A stretch of 64,000 bases of DNA from an uncultured Flavobacteriaceae bacterium. GTDB lineage: Bacteria > Bacteroidota > Bacteroidia > Flavobacteriales > Flavobacteriaceae. Positions 56,881 through 64,000 of this stretch are shown one piece after another. The stretch covers positions 124,001-188,000 of the forward strand of contig CANNAN010000008.1 in the NCBI GenBank assembly GCA_947502635.1. The letters run 5' to 3'. Made by a program: the position numbers and the translations under genes. The number at the start of each line of letters is the position of its first letter. Position 1 is the first letter of the stretch. The notes beneath the pieces were generated by a model that saw nothing but the letters and a program-made list of their open reading frames with translations, searched no databases and was not told where the DNA came from.

Positions 56881-57642
56881 ATGATACTTCTTGGAAATAC
56901 AGAAAATGAAAAAAATGAAAATAAAAAGAAGCTTAATAAAAAAGGCAAGCTAGTAAGTACCTTTTTTATATTAATAAGTTTTTTACCAATATTAGTATAT
57001 CTAATCTTTCATTTTGGATTAATTCAAAGTCAATCAAAATTTAACCAAGGGTTAGAAAAATCTGTAGCATTAGTTAATACAGGAACAGGAACGGGGACTG
57101 CTTTTTTAATAAGTCCTTCTAAATTGCTGACAGCAAAACATGTTGTGAAAAATAAGAATGTAGGAGATACGGTCGATTTAATATTTGAAAAATCAGAACC
57201 ACAGTTTTCGGCAACAGCTAAAATTATTTGGATCGATTCATCCAATGATCCTGAACCAGAATTTTACCTAAAAGACGTGGCTGTTTTAGAGTTGTTAAGC
57301 CCATCTTCAGTGCCTGAGGATTATCCGTATTTAACTATTGGGGAATCTGCAGGAGTTACAACACGTTCTGAAGTTATTCTAATTGGTTACCCTGGTGGGT
57401 TATTGTCAACAACATCAGGTGCTATTAGTAATGATAACATTAAAGGTGTCGAATTATTTCAACTTGATGTCGAATCTTGGCCTGGTAATAGTGGCGGACC
57501 ACTAGTATTAGAAGAAACAGAGGAAGTCATTGGCATGTTAGTGGCTGGCCTTAATGAGGAATATCAAGGTATTAATTTTGCCAATAAGATTGATAATATT
57601 ACCTCTTTATTGGAAGATAATGGGATTGATATTTATGAATGA
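56881..57642 (+). CDS. Membrane-anchored trypsin-like serine protease
   Basis: A 253-aa protein. The start at ATG 56881, 1 nt after the tubulin stop, is preferred to 56857 because it avoids overlap. A charged N-terminal tail (NEKNENKKKLNKKGK) precedes one TM (FFILISFLPILVYLIFHFGLI, about 27-48), so the protease domain should face the periplasm. The S1 triad is complete: His87 in LLTAKHVV, Asp132 in KDVAVLEL and Ser204 in WPGNSGGPLV. A TGTGTGTAFLIS stretch precedes the His. It has no PDZ domain, unlike DegP. It could cleave an envelope partner in the same locus, such as a vWA-like protein (inference). Confidence 0.9.
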   Translation: MILLGNTENEKNENKKKLNKKGKLVSTFFILISFLPILVYLIFHFGLIQSQSKFNQGLEKSVALVNTGTGTGTAFLISPSKLLTAKHVVKNKNVGDTVDLIFEKSEPQFSATAKIIWIDSSNDPEPEFYLKDVAVLELLSPSSVPEDYPYLTIGESAGVTTRSEVILIGYPGGLLSTTSGAISNDNIKGVELFQLDVESWPGNSGGPLVLEETEEVIGMLVAGLNEEYQGINFANKIDNITSLLEDNGIDIYE

Positions 57643-58004
57643 GTCACTATTTGTTGAAATTAAGGTAAGGGCCTTTGGAATTCAATAAAAGTAAATACTT
57701 AGGAAGTAGAATATGAGCGCTCTTTTCAACACCGACAGTTAAAGCTACCTTCATGATTTTTTAATGACTAAATAATAATCACAGGTAAGTGTATTCAAAA
57801 TTATTTTATATATTTAAACTTACTTTTTTATGGTGTAATTACTCTCTTTTGGGTTTAGTTAGCCTTATGTTAATATGAATGAATATTTTTCTGTAAACAT
57901 GTAATATAAGTATCAATCATTAAATACCTAATAACTGGTATTGTTATGATAAATAGCCATATGTACTTTTAATTTTTTAACTAAACCGCTAAACCAATCC
58001 AAAT
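57643..58004. other. Intergenic region before the outer-membrane protein gene
   Basis: This 362-bp stretch is AT-rich. An 8-bp palindrome GAGCGCTC is the only striking short element. No TTCACG repeat like those at 41483 and 45130 was seen, and no terminator or small gene was recognised. The break may mean that the last two genes have their own promoter. Confidence 0.4.
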
Positions 58005-60284
58005 ATGAACACCAAAACATTTTTTCTTTTTACAGTCTTAATGCTGTCTCACGTATCATTATTTGCACAAAAACCTAAAACAGCTAAAATATTGGATCAA
58101 ACCTATAGCTTAAACTATGATAAAGCGAGTCATTTATTTACCATGTGTGAGAAGATTACACCGTTAAACAAAGATTGTGTGCAAAAAACAATAGCAGACG
58201 ATAATGTTTTCATTTTTCAGGAAAAACTAAAAGAAGCATTAGAAAAACAAGTTGATGCTTACAAATTTAAAATTTTTGGAAAAGATTTAACCCTTGCTAA
58301 TTTTAATACGATTGATTATAATAGTGTAACCTTTACCTTAGATCCATCTCGATTGGCAAATGGCGTTGATGAGATCATTATTGAACTTGATAATGCACCA
58401 AAAGATTTTCCGAAGTTTAAAATTAAAAAGACAGCAGCTGGGCCATATGGGTTATCTAATAAAGACTTTATCAAGACTCCTATACTTATAGATAGCATAC
58501 CTGAAAATGCTATTGTAGCTGATACACTTACTTTTATTAAAAGGGTAAAGTTTAAGTTAGATAAAAATAAAGATAGTATAGCAAAATTTTATAAACCTAA
58601 AGTGAAGGATGAGTTTTCTAAATTACTTCAAGAATTGTACAATACCACAATTACTAAGGGTGCAGATTATCTGTTTTTGGCTACGGAGTTACTAAATAGA
58701 GCTTCTGTACCTGTAGACTCTCTTGCAAAAAAAACTTTTAATTTTTATATGTTATTAGAAGATAGTACATTTCATATCAAAGTTTGTAAAGGAGCTGATG
58801 AATCTGACTGCAAAAAATTCATAGATTTTAATGTGAATGTATCAGAGCCTGAGTTTATAAATACCATGACTTCTACACACGAATTGTTTAAGAAAAATGA
58901 TGCTTTAAATAAAGCAGCTCTAGGTAAAATTTATCTTTTAATAAAAAGTAAGATAAGTTCGAAAGCGGTTGCCAAAGATAAAAAAGCTTTCGAAGATGAT
59001 TTTAAGGGTAAAATTGCAGAGTTAGAAAATGGAGCTAAAACTTATAGCGGACAGTTTGTATTAAAGAATAAGGTTAACCTTTATGAAGTTGGAATGGTTA
59101 ATAAAGTTGATAAAAAAGGCAATGCAAAAACCAAAAGAGGAAACGTACTAAATGAATCTGTATACTTATTAATAGATTCTTTAAATATTCGCATTTTCAA
59201 TAATAGAGCAGATAACCTAACAATAGTTGGAAGGCTTAGTGATGATAAAGAAAATACTTTGATACTTACAAACTCTCAATATAGCCTTCCCCTTAGAGAA
59301 TTTGGATATATAACACAAACTAATTCTCTTATTGATAAAAATGGAAAAACTTATTATTATAGATATGACGATGTATTAGATTACCTGCCCTACGATAGAT
59401 ACAATTATGCAGTAAGAAATGGTAATATTAAGGTTAAAACTAAAGATACTGTCAAAGTAGCCGAACGTAAAATAGGGGATTACTTTACAGGGATTTTCTT
59501 TTCAGATATCTTAGGTCTAAATAGTAACAGTGGTAATAGTCTTATTACAGCCGAAGGTAGAATTCGCATTCCTTGGCATTTTAGAAACTATGGTAGGTCT
59601 ACCTTTGTAGATAATATTACGGCTTATGCTTCTGTAAATTTAGTTAGTGGTTTGGAAGATAGTTCAAGACAAATAACGCTGGATGATACCATCGATCCTG
59701 ATGAAACTTCAGTGGCAAATTCGGCACTTTTTAATTCCAATAATTTTAATTTGTTGGTGAATAATAATATTGATGCAGGAATTAGTATAACACCTTATAC
59801 ATTTGAATGGAAAGGCGCTTCCACCTTTATCCATTTAAGGTATGGTTTACGCTTTTTAAGAACAGGTGTAGAATATAACTTAAAAGAGCAGGTTAATACT
59901 GTTGTTAATGACGTACCAATTGTACAAGAAAATATTCTAGAACAACGTAGTTTTCAAGTCTATTCTATAGGACAAGAAGCCGAAATTAATTTTGAAATTC
60001 GACCACAATCAAGTGTTGGTGCAGATGTTACTTTTGGTTTAAATTGGTTTAGAGCAACAGGGACTAATAAAAATGATGTTAACTTTTCTACAATGAACAA
60101 CACACCTAACTTAAAACTTATGACCAATATTTATGCGTTTACAGATAGCGAAGATAGTAACTCGGGTATCTATGTGAGACTTGGTGGGCATTATAATCTT
60201 GGTAATTCTAAAGTCTTCCCACAGTTAATGGTTGGTTATGCAACTAACTTGAGTTCGTTTGTAAACAAGTTTGCAAAAAAGTAA
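58005..60284 (+). CDS. Predicted outer-membrane beta-barrel protein of unknown function
   Basis: A 759-aa exported protein, signal peptide MNTKTFFLFTVLMLSHVSLFA. Residues 20-300 are mixed helix and strand, with many Lys and Asp. Residues about 490-755 are rich in alternating hydrophobic strands (LITAEGRIRIPWHF, NITAYASVNLVSGL, DAGISITPYTFEW, STFIHLRYGLRFL, EAEINFEIRPQ, NLKLMTNIYAF, GIYVRLGGHYNLG, VFPQLMVGYATNLSSF), the pattern of an outer-membrane barrel of around 12 strands. No family was recognised. It starts after a 362-bp gap but is in line with the trypsin and patatin genes. It may be the outer-membrane component of the system (inference). Confidence 0.72.
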   Translation: MNTKTFFLFTVLMLSHVSLFAQKPKTAKILDQTYSLNYDKASHLFTMCEKITPLNKDCVQKTIADDNVFIFQEKLKEALEKQVDAYKFKIFGKDLTLANFNTIDYNSVTFTLDPSRLANGVDEIIIELDNAPKDFPKFKIKKTAAGPYGLSNKDFIKTPILIDSIPENAIVADTLTFIKRVKFKLDKNKDSIAKFYKPKVKDEFSKLLQELYNTTITKGADYLFLATELLNRASVPVDSLAKKTFNFYMLLEDSTFHIKVCKGADESDCKKFIDFNVNVSEPEFINTMTSTHELFKKNDALNKAALGKIYLLIKSKISSKAVAKDKKAFEDDFKGKIAELENGAKTYSGQFVLKNKVNLYEVGMVNKVDKKGNAKTKRGNVLNESVYLLIDSLNIRIFNNRADNLTIVGRLSDDKENTLILTNSQYSLPLREFGYITQTNSLIDKNGKTYYYRYDDVLDYLPYDRYNYAVRNGNIKVKTKDTVKVAERKIGDYFTGIFFSDILGLNSNSGNSLITAEGRIRIPWHFRNYGRSTFVDNITAYASVNLVSGLEDSSRQITLDDTIDPDETSVANSALFNSNNFNLLVNNNIDAGISITPYTFEWKGASTFIHLRYGLRFLRTGVEYNLKEQVNTVVNDVPIVQENILEQRSFQVYSIGQEAEINFEIRPQSSVGADVTFGLNWFRATGTNKNDVNFSTMNNTPNLKLMTNIYAFTDSEDSNSGIYVRLGGHYNLGNSKVFPQLMVGYATNLSSFVNKFAKK

Positions 60285-60346
60285 TATCACAAACCAATCA
60301 TTGATTATTTGTAATGTAGGATGATACTACATTAAAAGCCGAAACA

Positions 60347-63244
60347 ATGTCCAAGACTTTAAAAATTTGTTTAGCAATGGGTGGAGGTGTTTCCCTAGGA
60401 TCTTTTTCTGGTTCTGCACTCACTGAAGCCTTGAAATTATTAATACTTTATGGTCAGGATGCCAATGGAGATAAGTATGATGATATTGTTGTTGATGGCA
60501 TGAGCGGTGCTAGCGCAGGAGCCATTGCGTTAACAGTTATGCTTAAAACGCTTATTGATTACAAGTCCATGATGACTAGGTTGGAAAATGTTACGGAAGA
60601 AAGCATTCTGGAAGAGTTAATTGACATGTATTTTGAAGATGAAGACGAAGCTAAAAATCATCCAAAAATAGAAGAACTAAAAGCCTTACAGGTTGCACAA
60701 AAGTTACAGGAAGAACTTTGGGTGAATAGGCTTAATGCTGTTAAACTCTTTGGTAAAGAAAAAATTAAAGATTTTAAACCTAATATAAGTGAATCTTTTG
60801 CATTATTAGATCGCGGATTACTTGAAGATTTAGCAAAGGAGTTTATTATCGATTCAGATTTTACCAGCTTAGAGAACATTAAAGTACTGGATAAAAAACG
60901 AGTTCCTTTTGCTTGCTCTTTAACAAATCTATTGCCTATAGAAATAAAGAAAGATGAAAGTCGTTTAACCCAGTTAGAAAAAAATGTTATTCAATCTACG
61001 GGGTCTCAAAACCATACAGAGGTTCGTGTCATGGATTTTGTTTTTAAAGAAGATAGTGATAAACCAACAGATAAAAAGTGGTTAAAGTTCTCAATTGATG
61101 AAGATGAACCTAAACGTCAATTCGATTTAAATAGCAAAAAGGCTTGGTCGATAGTTTGTGCTTCAGCTTTAGCTTGTGGCGCGTTTCCTTTTGCATTTGA
61201 GCCAGTAATATTAAAGCGATATAGAGAAGAGTTTGATGGAGAAGGCGATAATCCAAATGGTCAGTGGCCCGTTCAGTTTAATGAGCTTAATAAAACGTTC
61301 AAGACTTTAAGTGTTAATAAACAAACAAGCGTTTTTAATGAAAAAGATAGCAATGTCATTTCATATAACAGTTTTAATTTTCCTTATGTAGATGGCGGGA
61401 CTTTTAATAATGAACCTATAAAAGAAGCTTACAGAATTGGAGCCTTTCAAGACTTTAATAATAAAGATGGAGACTCAGATCGACTTGTTTTGTTTGTCGA
61501 TCCAATTGTAAGAACCGATAAATATCAGTCCTTTTTACAATCTTCACTATTTCCTGTTCATATGGATAAGGCTAAGGTTAAACTTAATGGAGAATTCAAA
61601 AAACTATTTGGCGTAACTTCAAGTCTCATCGGGGCATTAAAAAATCAGGGAGAAATAAAAGAAGAGCATAAAATTTCTGATGTTTCTCAAAATCTACACT
61701 TACGAAAAACAGTATTTAATTATTTAAACCAAACCCCAAATATAGGAGAGAATCTTTATGTTGAAATATTAGTTACGGCATATGATAAAGTTAAAACCAA
61801 TCTTAATGAAGATATTATTCCAGCTGGAACTCGTAATGCTATAACTTACTTTAAATATGAACTTCGGAAAACCTGCATTTCCAATAACAAACCGAATAGT
61901 GAATGCTTATTTATAACAGATGAGGTTTTTGAATTGTTTATAGATAAAATTACAAATGAGAAGGATAAATCAAAAAGGTTATACCCTGAATATTATGATA
62001 TACTAGGCCTGAATTTACCAGAAAGCCAAGATTTATTTGCAAGAACAGTCTTTAAAATCATATTCGATTTCTCATTAAATACCGATGGAAAGAATGAACA
62101 GGTAGAGCGTGTGGCAATCTTACCTTTAAATAGCATTGATGAAGTCACTCGCTTACCAGGTGAAGAAATTAGTGCATTTGGAGGCTTTGCATCTAAGAAA
62201 GCAAGGGAATATGCCTTTCATTATGGAAGACTTAGTACGCTGAATTCATTGTCTAAGAAACCAAAAAGCGAAGATGATAAAGATGATTATGGTTTCAGGA
62301 AAAAAGTTGGCAAGGATGGGCATAAGCACCCTTTTATACATATTAAGAATAAAAATGCATTAGAAAAAGGTTTAGTAAATAACATAAATGATATTAAATT
62401 TTTTGACTCTCTTGTAGACTATGAAAATGATATACGTTTAAAGTTAGTAAAGCTAGGATTAAAAAGAATTGCAGTATTAGGTAGAGGGTTAGTAAGTCGA
62501 GCAGGCCTTTTTAAGACGGCTTTTTATATATTATTTACTCTCCTCTGTCGTATTTTATTTGTTAAGCGAAATTGGTTTCTTCAGTTCATAGCTTATATTT
62601 TAAATTGGTTATATGGAAAAAAAATAGAAGTTACTTATCGTAACTTAGATCCAGTAACAATCTCTATAATTAGTGATGAGAAGATCAATTCTAAAATAAA
62701 GATTACGACTATAAATGGAGATACTATTCGAATAAAAAAAATTAGAAATGAATTTTTAAATTATTCAGGAAGAAAAGTCTACCAGTATTTATTTCATCTT
62801 TATAAAGCGGACTGTACAGAGAAAATGATGTTAGAATTCCAAAATTCGCAAGTAGATTCTAACGTGGAATATTTTAATAACTTAAAGACTATCATGGGGT
62901 TAGATAAAATAAATAAAGCGATTCTAACTTTTGAAGACAAGGTTAGATTGCCTATAGGAATTGATCGAAATATAGAAACAGACGTGTATGATGAAACCAT
63001 TGAATCAAGCTACAAAAAAATAATTGCTACGATAAAAGTTGGTAAACATGTATTGCCTTCTGTAAATGAAGCTTTGACTGATGATAGTGAGATGCTGTTT
63101 CACTCATTTAAAAATGTTAATTACCACCTCAATCCACTTATTGAGTTTGATTTAAACAACTCTAAAAAAGGATGGTATTTTAAAGAAAATACAGAAGCTT
63201 TATATAAGAAATTTTTAAGACCGAATTCTATGAAAAGTGAGTGA
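60347..63244 (+). CDS. Patatin-like phospholipase, 965 aa
   Basis: A lipid acyl hydrolase. The oxyanion stretch MGGGVSLGSFSG (residues 11-22) and nucleophile Ser56 in G-A-S-A-G are intact. Asp349 in VDGGTFNNEP completes the Ser-Asp dyad. The catalytic half (1-400) has a large insertion, and the rest is unassigned. A pair of hydrophobic segments (AFYILFTLLCRILFV, WFLQFIAYILNWLYG, about 722-757) suggests membrane association. The gap to the upstream gene is 62 bp. Patatins serve as membrane-damaging effectors in several conflict systems, and an effector or remodelling role here is inferred. No signal peptide is present, so it acts from the cytosolic side. Confidence 0.92.
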   Translation: MSKTLKICLAMGGGVSLGSFSGSALTEALKLLILYGQDANGDKYDDIVVDGMSGASAGAIALTVMLKTLIDYKSMMTRLENVTEESILEELIDMYFEDEDEAKNHPKIEELKALQVAQKLQEELWVNRLNAVKLFGKEKIKDFKPNISESFALLDRGLLEDLAKEFIIDSDFTSLENIKVLDKKRVPFACSLTNLLPIEIKKDESRLTQLEKNVIQSTGSQNHTEVRVMDFVFKEDSDKPTDKKWLKFSIDEDEPKRQFDLNSKKAWSIVCASALACGAFPFAFEPVILKRYREEFDGEGDNPNGQWPVQFNELNKTFKTLSVNKQTSVFNEKDSNVISYNSFNFPYVDGGTFNNEPIKEAYRIGAFQDFNNKDGDSDRLVLFVDPIVRTDKYQSFLQSSLFPVHMDKAKVKLNGEFKKLFGVTSSLIGALKNQGEIKEEHKISDVSQNLHLRKTVFNYLNQTPNIGENLYVEILVTAYDKVKTNLNEDIIPAGTRNAITYFKYELRKTCISNNKPNSECLFITDEVFELFIDKITNEKDKSKRLYPEYYDILGLNLPESQDLFARTVFKIIFDFSLNTDGKNEQVERVAILPLNSIDEVTRLPGEEISAFGGFASKKAREYAFHYGRLSTLNSLSKKPKSEDDKDDYGFRKKVGKDGHKHPFIHIKNKNALEKGLVNNINDIKFFDSLVDYENDIRLKLVKLGLKRIAVLGRGLVSRAGLFKTAFYILFTLLCRILFVKRNWFLQFIAYILNWLYGKKIEVTYRNLDPVTISIISDEKINSKIKITTINGDTIRIKKIRNEFLNYSGRKVYQYLFHLYKADCTEKMMLEFQNSQVDSNVEYFNNLKTIMGLDKINKAILTFEDKVRLPIGIDRNIETDVYDETIESSYKKIIATIKVGKHVLPSVNEALTDDSEMLFHSFKNVNYHLNPLIEFDLNNSKKGWYFKENTEALYKKFLRPNSMKSE

Positions 63245-63255
63245 ATATATTATGA

Positions 63256-63298
63256 AAAATACCTCAATTTTTTTTTAAAGATTAGGTTGAGGTGTTTA
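63256..63298. terminator. Hairpin between convergent genes
   Basis: AAATACCTCAA pairs with TTGAGGTGTTT over 11 bp (one G-U) around a T-rich loop, immediately after the patatin stop and before the convergent GNAT stop. The missing 3' T-run on the plus strand makes it a weaker terminator prediction. Confidence 0.5.
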
Positions 63299-63328
63299 AG
63301 TGGAGTCGACAGTATATGTAATTTTTGA

Positions 63329-63793
63329 TTAAAGTTTAGATTTCTCTAACGAGAATTTTACTTTTTCTACACCTATAGACGTCATATATTTTCCTTGTAA
63401 CACAAAGCCAAATTTCTCGTATAAAGCAATTGCAGGTTTGTTTGCAAATCCAGTTTCAACAACAACGGACTCTGTATGATGTAATTTTACAGCAAAATCT
63501 AAAAGTTTTTTAGCAATACCTTGTCTAAAATATAAAGGATCAACAATAAGGCTACAGATATCTGTTACATTATTAATTTTATCAATTTCAATAACAGCTG
63601 CTAATTCTGATGCTCTAAAAAAACCATAAAAACTTGTGGTTTTGTCTTGAAAACTATTTGCTGTTCTTTTTAAAGGCGGAAAATTCTGAAAGGATATTTG
63701 AAGTAATTCTGCTTCTACTTGATATGATGCTTGAAAAATACGGTATATCTCTTTAGATATTTCTTCTTTTTCGTGATTGAGTTTTGTTATCAT
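63329..63793 (-). CDS. GNAT-family N-acetyltransferase
   Basis: A 154-aa acetyl-CoA-dependent acyltransferase. The V/I-x-x-x-Y-R-x-x-G-I-A-K motif is present (SLIVDPLYFRQGIAKKLLDFAVK, acetyl-CoA binding), followed by VVVETGFANKPAIALYEKFGFVLQGKYM, the usual C-terminal strand pattern. The substrate could be a small molecule or protein N-terminus and is not predictable. It is convergent with the patatin gene and shares only the intervening hairpin, so it is probably unrelated to the system. The 207 bp to the right edge are gene-free. Confidence 0.9.
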   Translation of the reverse strand: MITKLNHEKEEISKEIYRIFQASYQVEAELLQISFQNFPPLKRTANSFQDKTTSFYGFFRASELAAVIEIDKINNVTDICSLIVDPLYFRQGIAKKLLDFAVKLHHTESVVVETGFANKPAIALYEKFGFVLQGKYMTSIGVEKVKFSLEKSKL

Positions 63794-64000
63794 CTAAGCT
63801 TTAACCTTATTTCTATAAGTACAAGGTGTTACATTTGTCATGAATCTTAAAATATTTAAGGTCAATAACAAATGTATATATAATTAATTAAAATGATTAC
63901 GAACTTTTGGCTATTGCTTACTACATATATAGATTCCAGTCTAATTTTTGAATTAAAGCTAATAGAAAGAAAAGAAGCGGGGTTACCTTTTAGGTTAATC

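Overview
The window is AT-rich and has the marks of a marine, alga-associated member of the Bacteroidota, probably Flavobacteriaceae. These are many S1 sulfatases with signal peptides, a dense carbohydrate-degradation cluster, Bacteroidota-style lipoproteins, LytTR regulators, TPR sensor kinases and TAnnTTTG-type promoter boxes. No rRNA, tRNA, CRISPR array or insertion sequence was recognised.

Region 1 (about 1-23850) is part of a polysaccharide utilisation locus for a sulfated, uronate-containing polysaccharide, probably algal. It holds six sulfatases (the first cut by the window edge), two GH2 enzymes, two GH28-like proteins, a DUF4861-type lipoprotein, KduI (the isomerase for unsaturated-uronate products), a lipocalin-like lipoprotein, a beta-propeller lactonase and a sugar-porter MFS protein. 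No SusC/SusD pair is visible, so the locus probably continues to the left. The substrate cannot be named from the sequence alone.

Region 2 (24200-30260) is a compact sugar-acid catabolic operon. A GntR/FCD regulator sits immediately behind a perfect 48-bp palindrome. It is followed by an isopropylmalate/tartrate-type dehydrogenase, a cyclase-family hydrolase, a four-carbon-acid-sugar (OtnK-like) kinase, an ACS-type MFS transporter and a Gfo/Idh/MocA oxidoreductase. Region 3 (30318-39522) returns to glycan genes: a DUF5060 glycosidase-like protein, an AraC regulator, a giant DUF5107-TPR protein and a BNR-type propeller lipoprotein.

Region 4 (39880-63244) is the most unusual part. A minus-strand pair (a TPR protein and an unknown protein), a tiny lipoprotein, a TPR histidine kinase, a LytTR response regulator and a free-standing LytTR protein flank a long plus-strand gene set. 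That set encodes a vWA-like/TM/Hsp70-type ATPase fusion, a membrane-anchored coiled-coil protein, a vWA membrane protein, a second vWA-like protein, a three-TM protein, a tubulin/FtsZ-superfamily protein, a membrane-anchored trypsin-like serine protease, a predicted outer-membrane protein and a 965-aa patatin-like lipase. The proteins are predicted to span cytoplasm, inner membrane, periplasm and outer membrane. I know of no named system with this full combination. Related tubulin-like families have been reported next to vWA genes and linked to membrane remodelling.

A TTCACG-N15-TTCACG direct repeat (21-bp period, the geometry expected for LytTR dimers) lies upstream of both the minus-strand pair and the LytTR/Hsp70/tubulin gene set, in the same orientation relative to each. 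This suggests one LytTR regulon. A GNAT acetyltransferase closes the window on the minus strand.
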